From the NCBI GenBank assembly GCA_963829485.1, contig CAWHIK010000004.1, forward strand, positions 1 to 64,000: a stretch of DNA of 64,000 nt. The letters are read 5' to 3'. Origin of the DNA: JBGPQJ01 sp963829485. GTDB lineage: Bacteria; Chloroflexota; Anaerolineae; Anaerolineales; Villigracilaceae. The notes below the pieces were generated by a model that worked only from the letters and a program-made list of their open reading frames with translations, did not search any database and was not told the origin of the DNA. A program made the translations under genes and the position numbers. Within the stretch, counting starts at the first letter, position 1, and every line of letters begins with the position of its first letter. This document shows, in pieces, positions 51,875-60,009 of the stretch.

Positions 51875-53152
51875 ATGAAAAACCTCATTCAATCAGTCAA
51901 AGGGACACGGGAATTTTACCCGGAAGATATGGCTTTGCGGAATTTTATCAATGATAACGTCCGCCAGGCCTCTCAGTCGTTCGGCTACCAGGAATGGGAC
52001 GGTCCATTCATCGAAACGATCGATCTATACGCGGCCAAATCGGGCGAGGAGCTGGTCAAGAAACAATCCTTTGTCTTCACCGACCGCGGCGGGGATCAGG
52101 TAACCCTCCGGCCGGAATTGACGCCCTCCCTTGCGCGGATGATCGCCAAAAAGCAGGGCGAGTTGACGTTCCCTGTGCGTTGGTGGTCGTTCGGACCTTT
52201 TTGGCGGTATGAACAACCGCAGCGGGGACGCTCTCGCGAATTCTTTCAGTGGAATATTGATTTACTAGGCGCAGACTCACCGGAATCAGATGCGGAATTA
52301 ATTGCCGTTGCTGTGACATTTTTCAAACTGGTAGGTTTGAAACCTGACCAGGTGAAGATTCGGGTCAACGATCGCCAGTTGATGGAATCTCAATTTGGTG
52401 TGCTGGGAATTCCTAATGAAAAGCGGGTAGATCTTCGCGGCCTTATAGACCGAAGATTGAAAATGAAGCCGGACGCTTGGGATTCCTCATTGGCTGACCT
52501 GGGTTTGAACAAGGACCAGGCTGAGGGGCTTAATCGAATTTTGGAAAATAATGAGCTTTATAAGACGTCAGAATCCCTGGTCCGTGTATTCGCAGCACTA
52601 GATGCCTTGGGCATGCGAGACTATGTGGTCTATGACCCCAATATCATGCGCGGATTGCTCTATTACACCGGGACTGTTTTCGAAGCATTCGACTTAACGG
52701 GATCAGTGCCACGGGCAATTTTCGGCGGAGGGAGATATGACAACCTCCTGGCAGATGTGGGAGGAGATCCTCTCCCGGCTGTTGGCTTTGCGATGGGCGA
52801 TGTGGTTATTGGACTTTTGCTAAAGGATGCGGGACTTATCCCTTCACTTGCTCCCAGCCAAGCGCCGATTCTCGTCACGGTTTTTGACGAATCACTTCTG
52901 CTGAAGTCTTATTCCTTGGCATCCTTATTGCGCGAATCAGGGTTAAATGCAGCAGTTTACCCTGAGCCGGCTAAATTGCCAAAACAGTTCAAATATGCCG
53001 ATAAGATGGGCATGAAGGTTGCCTTGGTTGTTGGACCTGATGAAAGTGCGAAGGGTTTGGTCACCGTAAAGAATTTGGCGGATGGCAGCCAACAGACCGT
53101 ATCCCGTTCCGATCTTTTGCTGGTCATTCGGAAAATCCTTGAAACAGCGTAA
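51875..53152 (+). CDS. hisS: Histidyl-tRNA synthetase
   Basis: About 425-residue class II synthetase. Start ATG 51875 (MKNLIQSVKGTREFYPEDMA) with TTTGGAG before it; the longer frame is rejected. Motif 1 and 2 are clear (FTDRGGDQVTLRPELTPSLAR; WRYEQPQRGRSREFFQWNID), motif 3 IFGGGRYDNLLADVGG. The HisA block reads IMRGLLYYTGTVFE at about 257-270, whereas RGLDYY is usual. The C-terminal anticodon domain (PILVTVFDESLLLKSYSL and onward) is present, so it is a full HisRS and not HisZ. tRNA-His follows 32 nt downstream. Confidence 0.93.
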   Translation: MKNLIQSVKGTREFYPEDMALRNFINDNVRQASQSFGYQEWDGPFIETIDLYAAKSGEELVKKQSFVFTDRGGDQVTLRPELTPSLARMIAKKQGELTFPVRWWSFGPFWRYEQPQRGRSREFFQWNIDLLGADSPESDAELIAVAVTFFKLVGLKPDQVKIRVNDRQLMESQFGVLGIPNEKRVDLRGLIDRRLKMKPDAWDSSLADLGLNKDQAEGLNRILENNELYKTSESLVRVFAALDALGMRDYVVYDPNIMRGLLYYTGTVFEAFDLTGSVPRAIFGGGRYDNLLADVGGDPLPAVGFAMGDVVIGLLLKDAGLIPSLAPSQAPILVTVFDESLLLKSYSLASLLRESGLNAAVYPEPAKLPKQFKYADKMGMKVALVVGPDESAKGLVTVKNLADGSQQTVSRSDLLLVIRKILETA

Positions 53153-53184
53153 AGGTGGTGATATAATCCGCCCGCTCGAAACAT

Positions 53185-53258
53185 GGTGCCCATAGTTCAA
53201 TTGGCGGAACGTCTGACTGTGGATCAGAAGGTTGTGGGTTCAAGACCCACTGGGCACC
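53185..53258 (+). tRNA. tRNA-His(GUG)
   Basis: Acceptor stem GTGCCCA / TGGGCAC with an extra 5' G at 53185 (G-1 of tRNA-His), D arm, anticodon stem TCTGA-CTGTGGA-TCAGA with anticodon GTG, T arm GTGGG-TTCAAGA-CCCAC. No encoded CCA. It lies 32 nt after hisS and is followed by a terminator. Confidence 0.95.
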
Positions 53259-53261
53259 CTG

Positions 53262-53287
53262 AAAACCTCCCCTGCGGGAGGTTTTTT
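53262..53287 (+). terminator. Terminator after hisS / tRNA-His
   Basis: AAAACCTCCC, loop CTGC, GGGAGGTTTT followed by TT and ATA: a standard intrinsic terminator ending the hisS-tRNA transcript. Confidence 0.88.
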
Positions 53288-53373
53288 ATACTCCCTACTT
53301 TGATTGATAAAAAACCTAGCACACGTTGAACTTGAGTTTAAATAAAAGAGTGCAATCTGTTGTAGAATAATGT

Positions 53374-54836
53374 ATGGCTCGTACGATCAAGGTTTTATTC
53401 CTCGCAGCAGAAGCGGATCCATTTATCAAAGTGGGCGGATTGGGGGATGTCGCCGGTTCATTGCCCGGAGCGCTTAATACTCTCTCCCGCAACCTGGATG
53501 TAAGATTATGCATCCCTTTCCATCGAACCTTGAATGTTGATGCAGCCAATCTTAAAACCGGTTGCCAGTTTCTTCGTCATGCGGGGAGAGGAGAAAATCC
53601 CCGCCCAGGTATTTGAAACCAAACATCAGAAGACTACCGTCTATCTGATTGATGGACCGGCGATCTCATCTGCGCAATCCGTTTACTCGTCGGATATGGC
53701 GTCCGATGGGGAGAAATATACTTTTTTCTCTTTGGCTGCGCTTGAATTAATCCGTCATCTCCGCTGGCAGCCAGACATTATTCATGCCAATGACTGGCAC
53801 ACTTCCCCAGCAGTCTATGCGCTTCGGCAGCGCGAGTCGGATCATCAATATGCGTGGATCAAATCAGTCATAGAAATCCACAACCTGCCATTTATGGGTG
53901 GAGGAGCGTCCCCATATTTTAAGTGCATATGGACTTCATCCGTGTTCGAATCCACACCTGCCGGATTGGGCGCGGCACTTTCCGCTTCCCATGGCGCTCG
54001 CGACGGCAGACGCGATTGTCGCCGTTTCACCAGCCTACGCTCGCGAATTACTCACCCCCGAGTTCGGTTGCGGATTGCAGGATTTCCTTCGCACCAGGGC
54101 GGATGTCCTGTCCGGAATATTGAACGGCTTGGATTTACCCTTATGGGATCCTGGCACTGATTTAACCCTTGCTTCCAATTTTGATATATCTGATCTGGAT
54201 AAACGTGTGGAAAATAAAGCAAGACTTCAATCAGAATTGGGACTTCCGGTCAATCCCTCAATTCCGCTCCTGGCGATGATTACCCGGATGGATCCTCAAA
54301 AAGGCGTCGATATCGCCGTGGAGGGATTTCGTCAGGTGGTTGACCGGGAGTGGCAAGTGGTTATTCTGGGAACGGGCGTTCATCATCTTGAGACGGCAGT
54401 CCGCTCGTTGCAGGACGAAGAGCCCGAACGAGTTAGGGCTGAAATTCGCTACGACGCCAAACTTTCGAGGCAAATCTACGCAGGGGCGGATTTGCTCCTG
54501 ATGCCGTCCCGCTATGAGCCCTGCGGATTAGCTCAACTGATCGCCATGCGGTATGGATGTGTGCCTCTTGGGCGTGCGACCGGCGGATTGGTTGACACCA
54601 TTCGCAGTTTTACTGATGCGGATAGCGGAACCGGTTTTCTTTTTGATGAAGCAACCCCTTATGCGTTTGCCAATTGCCTGAGAGAAGCCTTGCTCGTTTT
54701 TAGCGACAAGGAGCGGTGGGTGAAACTTCAGCACAACGGGATGTCGCAGGATTTTTCCTGGGAAAATGCCGCCCGGCAATATTCTGACTTATATCATCAA
54801 TTACTCACTAACAAAGACGCAGATAAATTTGGGTAG
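53374..54836 (+). CDS. glgA: Glycogen synthase GlgA (GT5), two frameshifts
   Basis: GT5 enzyme that extends glycogen from ADP-glucose, about 487 residues when restored. Frame 1: RTIKVLFLAAEADPFIKVGG, then LGDVAGSLPGAL with the K-x-G-G ADP-binding loop. The frame shifts near 53590. Frame 2: IPAQVFETKHQKTTVYLIDG, DIIHANDWHTSPAVYALRQ. It shifts again near 53920. Frame 3: LPDWARHFPLPMALATADAI, VSPAYARELLTPEFGCGLQD, GADLLLMPSRYEPCGLAQLI and GRATGGLVDTIR. Each break is bridged by natural continuation; single-base indels fit. First gene of glgA-glgC-malQ. Confidence 0.88.
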
Positions 54837-54879
54837 AAAAGAGTAACCTGGGAAATTTCAAGGGGAGAGGAGCATCGAT

Positions 54880-56166
54880 ATGAAAACGCGTGTAGTCATC
54901 CTGGCAGGCGGTGAAGGGTCACGATTGAGTGTTCTCACAGCCAAGCGTGCTAAACCGGCAGTCCCATTTGCGGGAAAATACAGGATCATTGATTTTGCAT
55001 TATCGAATTGCACCAATTCCGGTCTTTTTGATGTCATGCTTATGGCGCAATACCGTCCTCAATCTTTAATAGAGCACATCGGAGCAGGCGGTCCCTGGGA
55101 CCTCAACCGCGATTTCACAGGCGGTATCAGAATATACACTCCCTATAAAGCCAGATTTGGGACGGATTGGTTCGTCGGCACAGCGGACGCTGTCCAACAA
55201 AATTTTAGTTTTATAAAAAGAGAGAGACCTGACCATATCCTGGTCCTGTCCGGAGATCATATCTACGCTATGGATTACGATGCGCTGATCACGTTTCACA
55301 TCGATCACCAGGCGGATGTCACCATGGCAACCGTTAGCGTGCCGGTTGAAGAAGCCCCGCGTTACGGCATAGTAGGAGTTGATGAATCCTACAAAGTGAC
55401 ATCGTTTGTGGAAAAACCCAAGAACCCTCCTACTAACCTCGCAAACATGGGCGTTTACGTCTTCAACTTGAATGTTCTCGATCAGGCATTATGGACGGAT
55501 CGCCATCAGCACGATTCGGCTCATGACTTTGGGAAGAATATCCTTCCCCGGCTTGTTGCCGATGGAAGAAGGGTATTTGCTTATCCTTACAGCGGATATT
55601 GGGTCGATGTCGGAACGATCGAATCGTATTGGCAGTCTCAAATGGATTTGCTCGTACCGGACCCACCTTTGAATTTGAACGACCGCCGCTGGGTCATTCA
55701 CACCCGGACCGAGGAGCGCCCTCCGGTGTGGATTGAAAACGGGGGTCAATTGTCGAACTCCATGGTTTCCGATGGATGTATCATTGAAAGCGGCGCCATC
55801 GTCGAGAAAAGTGTGTTATCTCCCGGTGTCGTCGTGCAAAGTGGGGCAGTCGTCCGCGAGTCGATACTCATGACGGATTGTAAAATTTACAAAGGGGGCA
55901 GGGTTGAACGCGCAATCCTGGATAAACGGGTTCAAATCGGTGAGGGGTCCATTGTTGGCGGAAAACCATCATCACATGGGCAAAATAATGAAATTTCTCC
56001 CGAGCTTGTTCTAATTGGCAAGAATAGTAAAATACCACCGGGTATGACGATCCACCCAGGAGCGCTGATCGGGACAGACGTGGTCTTTACTGATTTCGAC
56101 AGCCTCGGAGTAGAATCCGGTTCATTCATTCAAACAAAACGTCAACCATTTGAGATTACAGATTAA
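54880..56166 (+). CDS. glgC: Glucose-1-phosphate adenylyltransferase
   Basis: 428-residue GlgC that makes ADP-glucose. N-terminal GGEGSRLSVLTAKRAKPAVP and FAGKYRIIDFALSNCTNSG match the catalytic nucleotidyltransferase fold; VLSGDHIYAMDYDALI gives the metal-binding Asp; PYSGYWVDVGTIESYWQSQM and the beta-helix C-terminal domain (VSDGCIIESGAIVEKSVLS) follow. Regulatory residues for a specific activator cannot be fixed from sequence. Start ATG 54880 follows GGAGAGG. Feeds glgA. Confidence 0.94.
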   Translation: MKTRVVILAGGEGSRLSVLTAKRAKPAVPFAGKYRIIDFALSNCTNSGLFDVMLMAQYRPQSLIEHIGAGGPWDLNRDFTGGIRIYTPYKARFGTDWFVGTADAVQQNFSFIKRERPDHILVLSGDHIYAMDYDALITFHIDHQADVTMATVSVPVEEAPRYGIVGVDESYKVTSFVEKPKNPPTNLANMGVYVFNLNVLDQALWTDRHQHDSAHDFGKNILPRLVADGRRVFAYPYSGYWVDVGTIESYWQSQMDLLVPDPPLNLNDRRWVIHTRTEERPPVWIENGGQLSNSMVSDGCIIESGAIVEKSVLSPGVVVQSGAVVRESILMTDCKIYKGGRVERAILDKRVQIGEGSIVGGKPSSHGQNNEISPELVLIGKNSKIPPGMTIHPGALIGTDVVFTDFDSLGVESGSFIQTKRQPFEITD

Positions 56167-56178
56167 TCGCGAGGATTA

Positions 56179-57662
56179 ATGAAACTGAACCGATCGAGTG
56201 GAATATTACTTCATCCAACCAGCCTGCCGGGCCCTTACGGCATTGGTGATTTAGGTCCCGCTGCCTATCGCTGGGTGGATTTTCTTTATGAATTGGGCTG
56301 TAAATTGTGGCAAGTTCTTCCGCTTGGACCAACCGGATATGGGGACTCTCCTTACCAATGCTTCTCTGCCTTTGCAGGAAATCCTTACTTGATAAGCCCG
56401 GAATTACTTCTCAACGATAATTTGTTGCTTCCGGAAGACTTGTCAAACCTGCCTGCTTTTCCAAATGACCAGGTTGATTATGGCGAGATATTCGTCTGGA
56501 AACCCGGACTGCTAGATATTGCCTATCAACATTTCGAACAAAATGGTTCCGATGTCCTGCGTTCTGAATTTTCAAAATTCTGTAATGAAAATGCTTCATG
56601 GCTGGATGATTATTCTCTATTCATGGCACTTAAGGATGCGCACGATGGCGCAGCATGGGGCACATGGGAAATCGGGACTCGCCTGCGGAATCCTGAAGCA
56701 ATAAGTGCCGCGAAGAGGAAGCTGGCAGGTAATATCTCACATCACGCCTTCCGGCAGTGGTTGTTTTTCAAACAATGGAATGCTTGAGGTCGTACGCCAA
56801 CAACAAGGGTATCAAGATCATTGGCGACATCCCGATATTTGTTGCATACGATAGCGCGGATGCCTGGTCAAACCCGGAGCTTTTTTATTTTGATAACAAC
56901 GGACGACCTACGGTAGTGGCGGGAGTTCCCCCGGACTATTTTTCACCGACAGGTCAGTTATGGGGAAATCCGCTCTACAGATGGGAAGTTCATAAAGCGA
57001 ATGGATATGAATGGTGGGTCAACCGATTTCGGGCGATACTCGGTATGGTGGATATCGTCCGGCTTGACCATTTTCGCGGTTTCGCTGGATATTGGGAAGT
57101 CCCTGGAAATGCCAAAACAGCAGAAAAAGGAAGGTGGGTTCCGGGTCCAGGAGCTGATTTCCTCCATGCGGTGAAGAGATCATTGGGAGATCTTCCGATT
57201 CTTGCGGAAGATTTGGGCGAAATCACCCCCGATGTGATTGAGCTGAGGGATTCTTTTACCCTGGCTGGGATGAAAATTTTGCAGTTCAGTTTTTCAGGAC
57301 CGGATAATCCTTTTCTTCCTCACAGACATGTCGAGAATTGTGTCGTCTATACAGGATCTCACGATAACGACACTGCATTAGGGTGGTATGCCACCGCTCC
57401 GGAATCGGAAAAGGAATTCTATCGGCGGTACATGGCACGCAGCGGGGATGATTTTGCAGGAGATTTGATCAGGGCAGCCTGGAGCTCGGTGGCGGCGATA
57501 GCGATTGCACCCTTGCAAGACTTCCTTCGCCTTGGTTCTGCCGCGCGCATGAATTTCCCCGGGAGGGAAGCGGGAAATTGGTTGTGGCGAATGCCGGAGA
57601 ATGGATTGAGTAAGGAGTTAAAAATTTGGCTCAATGAACTGAACCAACTATACATGAGATAA
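56179..57662 (+). CDS. malQ: 4-alpha-glucanotransferase (amylomaltase, GH77), frameshifted
   Basis: GH77 enzyme, 494 residues when restored. Frame 1: MKLNRSSGILLHPTSLPGPY, YELGCKLWQVLPLGPTGYGD, SPYQCFSAFAGNPYLIS. It ends at FFKQWNA where TGA cuts in; adding one base continues LRSYANNKGIKIIGDIPIFV. Frame 2 has the nucleophile Asp in IVRLDHFRGFAGYW, acid/base Glu in ILAEDLGEITPDV and TGSHDNDTALGWYATA. It transfers alpha-1,4-glucan segments, recycling short maltodextrins for glycogen. Third gene of the glycogen cluster. Confidence 0.9.
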
Positions 57663-57690
57663 GCTTTGTTGAATCAGGAATGCTCTCTGG

Positions 57691-57718
57691 CCGCTGGGTG
57701 GAAAATCTAACCCGGCGG
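57691..57718 (+). terminator. Terminator after malQ
   Basis: CCGCTGGGT / ACCCGGCGG stem with one G-U wobble and loop GGAAAATCTA, followed by TTATTCTTTTTT. It ends the glycogen cluster; the minus-strand exporter gene stops at 57719. Confidence 0.75.
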
Positions 57719-58663
57719 TTATTCTTTTTTCGAGCCTGGCGCTTTTTCAACTTTGGATGCCAGGAAGATTCCCAGAAGTATTAATGCAGCTCCAAATAAT
57801 TCCCCAACGGAAGGTATTTCGCTGAGAATGACCAATGCGAGAATGGTGGACCCAATCGGTTCACCAAGGAGGGTAATGGAAACCAGCGATGCCGGTAAAT
57901 ATTTTAATGCCCAGTTGAAGGTTGAATGCCCAAGGAGCTGGGGAATGATCGCCAGGAGGAGAGTCCAAAAGTAAGCCTGAGATGGTAGTCCTAGAAGAGA
58001 ATCTCCTGACGCGAATGTGATGAGGATCAGAACGATCGCCGCCATTCCATAAACGACGAAGATATAGGGAATGAGGGATGTTTTCACTCGTAGTCGCCTG
58101 CCGATGATGATGTATCCGGCTGCCATAAGAGCCCCGGCAAGTGCAAGGAGATCCCCCAGAATTGCCTGGCCCTGGAAAAAATCTCCTGGAGATGGGCACA
58201 CCAAGCCGTTGTTCCAATTGCAAATATCTGAAAAGCCAATGACAATCCCTCCCAGGAAGGCCAGGACCATTCCCCATAATACGAATCGCGTGATCGGCTC
58301 TTTTAAGGTCAGTGGAGAGAGTAGCGCAACCCAGAGGGGAGTGGTTGTCACCAGCACGACCGAACTGGCGATGGTCGTGTGTTCCAGTGAAGATATCCAG
58401 GTGGCAAAGTGCAACGCAAGGAAGGTGCCGGCAAGCAATCCCAGTAGTAAATCGCGACGATCCAGTTTTACGAGTTCAGTGCGGTGCTTGAGCAGCGCAA
58501 TAGGGGCGATGATCAGACTAGCGAAAACCAGCCTTAATGTAGCTATGGCGAGGGAGGATGCGTAGCCCTGTGCAAATCGGATGAATATCGACGCAGTGGA
58601 AACGGCGAGAATCCCGCCTATGATGGTAATGGTGAGAACAGTCTTTGTTGGATTAGTTTTCAT
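57719..58663 (-). CDS. EamA/DMT family exporter
   Basis: 314-residue ten-helix transporter of the EamA (RhaT/RarD, drug/metabolite) superfamily. Repeated halves are visible: VLTITIIGGILAVSTASIFIR, SLAIATLRLVFASLIIAPIA and ALHFATWISSLEHTTIASSV in the first half; ALAGALMAAGYIIIGRRLRV, LGHSTFNWALKYLPASLVSI and PIGSTILALVILSEIPSVGE in the second half. The substrate is unknown. A charged C-terminus (SKVEKAPGSKKE) ends the protein. Confidence 0.85.
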   Translation of the reverse strand: MKTNPTKTVLTITIIGGILAVSTASIFIRFAQGYASSLAIATLRLVFASLIIAPIALLKHRTELVKLDRRDLLLGLLAGTFLALHFATWISSLEHTTIASSVVLVTTTPLWVALLSPLTLKEPITRFVLWGMVLAFLGGIVIGFSDICNWNNGLVCPSPGDFFQGQAILGDLLALAGALMAAGYIIIGRRLRVKTSLIPYIFVVYGMAAIVLILITFASGDSLLGLPSQAYFWTLLLAIIPQLLGHSTFNWALKYLPASLVSITLLGEPIGSTILALVILSEIPSVGELFGAALILLGIFLASKVEKAPGSKKE

Positions 58664-58750
58664 GACTGTACTGTAACCTTGGTCTGCCTTCCCAACAGGG
58701 GTGATGGGAATTAACCCGATTAGGGGATAAATTTCATCTTAATTATCGCC

Positions 58751-58779
58751 TTGACGATAGTTATACCAGGGACTAGAAT
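58751..58779 (+). promoter_or_regulatory. Promoter of the superoxide dismutase gene
   Basis: TTGACG at 58751-58756, 17-bp spacer, TAGAAT at 58774-58779. The position is upstream of ATG 58852 and supports that start over the longer frame from 58780, which would start inside the -10 box region. Confidence 0.7.
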
Positions 58780-58851
58780 TTGGATGATGATATCCTAAAG
58801 CAGGTTATTACACATGTCAATCGTTGGATTTTGGAGAATAGGAGTTTGAAA

Positions 58852-59454
58852 ATGGCTTATGAATTACCCCCGCTCCCTTATGCTTTTGATGCGTTGGAGC
58901 CTTTCATTGACAGCACGACCATGCAGATTCACCATGATAAGCATCATGCTGCTTACGTAACTAATTTCAATGGTGCGATGGAAAAACACCCGAAACTCGC
59001 CGGAAAATCGATCGAGGATCTGCTAAAGGATCTGACCGCTGTTCCCGAAGATATCCGTACGATTGTTCGGAACCATGGCGGCGGAGCCTGGAACCACACC
59101 ATGTTCTGGGAGATCATGGCGCCGAAAGCGGGCGGAGAGCCCTCCGGTGCGCTCGCAGGCGCAATTTCATCCGCTTTTGGAAATTTTGCCAACTTCAAAG
59201 CCGAGTTCGAAAAAGCTGCCATGGGACGCTTTGGATCCGGGTGGGCTTGGCTGGTGAAAAAATCAGACGGCGGGCTTACGGTTGTCTCGACAGCCAATCA
59301 GGATAATCCAATGAGCGATGGTTCATTCCCTCTCCTTGGGCTCGATGTGTGGGAGCATGCTTACTATTTGAAATATCAGAATCGACGTGCCGATTATGTT
59401 TCAAGCTGGTGGAACGTCGTTCACTGGGCTGAAGTGGAACGCCGATTCAAATAA
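58852..59454 (+). CDS. sodA: Fe/Mn superoxide dismutase
   Basis: 200-residue SOD. Start ATG 58852 (MAYELPPLPYAFDALEPF) with AGGAG before it. Metal ligands: His in IHHDKHHAAYV, His in GGAWNHTMFWEIM, and Asp/His in LLGLDVWEHAYYLKYQ. Q in TANQDNPMSDG favours manganese or cambialistic use. It is cytoplasmic. Pairs functionally with the downstream ferredoxin only by position; both belong to oxidative stress defence or redox balance. Confidence 0.92.
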   Translation: MAYELPPLPYAFDALEPFIDSTTMQIHHDKHHAAYVTNFNGAMEKHPKLAGKSIEDLLKDLTAVPEDIRTIVRNHGGGAWNHTMFWEIMAPKAGGEPSGALAGAISSAFGNFANFKAEFEKAAMGRFGSGWAWLVKKSDGGLTVVSTANQDNPMSDGSFPLLGLDVWEHAYYLKYQNRRADYVSSWWNVVHWAEVERRFK

Positions 59455-59480
59455 GCTAGCAAGTAATTGCATATGATGAA

Positions 59481-59511
59481 GAAGCCAGATATAATCTAAT
59501 AGTCTGGCTTC
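59481..59511. terminator. Terminator after sodA
   Basis: GAAGCCAGA / TCTGGCTTC stem, loop of 13 nt, followed by GATTTTTATT. It sits between sodA and the ferredoxin gene. Confidence 0.75.
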
Positions 59512-59539
59512 GATTTTTATTAACCCAAAGGAGGAAGAT

Positions 59540-59935
59540 ATGACCCATATAATAACCAGTTTGTGTTTACGGGATTCGGGCTGCGTTGAAGTTTGCCCGG
59601 TGGAATGTATTGTCCCCGGTAAGCCGGTCGAAGAATGGCCGTGGTATTACATCGATCCTGACACATGCATCGATTGTGGAGCGTGTGTTCCCGAGTGCCC
59701 ATGGTCAGCCATTTTCCCGGAGGACGAAGTCCCCGCTGCTTATACAGCAAAGGGTGGAGAGTTCATCAGCCGGGTCGGATTCAGCGGCCATTACGAGGGC
59801 AAGAATCACCATGGCGAAGCTGTTATCCTCGAAACAGCCAAGAAACTCGAAAAGGGTGAAGTCGTTGATCTGTCACCGGACAAACAGCCCAATTACGATT
59901 ATTTCAAGAAGGGTCCTGGTTATAGCGCCAAGTAA
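59540..59935 (+). CDS. 4Fe-4S dicluster ferredoxin
   Basis: 131 residues. Two clusters of cysteines: SGCVEVCPVECIV and DPDTCIDCGACVPECPW, i.e. a 7Fe or 2x4Fe-4S type related to the FdxA/DUF family ferredoxins with a C-terminal extension. The PCVEVCPVECIVPGKP-like insert and the tail of about 60 residues with many Lys and Tyr are typical of Chloroflexota/Actinobacteria FdxA. It has a strong AAAGGAGG ribosome site and no signal peptide. Confidence 0.88.
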   Translation: MTHIITSLCLRDSGCVEVCPVECIVPGKPVEEWPWYYIDPDTCIDCGACVPECPWSAIFPEDEVPAAYTAKGGEFISRVGFSGHYEGKNHHGEAVILETAKKLEKGEVVDLSPDKQPNYDYFKKGPGYSAK

Positions 59936-59957
59936 CTGATTTACCGGTTGAGAATTG

Positions 59958-59997
59958 AAACGCCCTGCGGCCAATTATTGAAGGTCACAGGGCGTTT
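59958..59997. terminator. Bidirectional terminator between ferredoxin and the SEDS-PBP gene
   Basis: AAACGCCCTG at 59958-59967 pairs with CAGGGCGTTT at 59988-59997, T-rich on both sides. It serves the convergent genes ending at 59935 and 60010. Confidence 0.82.
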
Positions 59998-60009
59998 TAT
60001 TTTGGTATT

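Noticed and set aside
53374..54160. Separate small gene between the glgA fragments
   Set aside because: The fragments line up one after another with GT5 order and share no duplicated part; they are one broken gene.
58780..58851. Longer N-terminus for SodA (MDDDILKQVITHVN)
   Set aside because: It would begin at the -10 box of the visible promoter, and the SOD family starts at MAYELPPLPYAF with its own AGGAG site.
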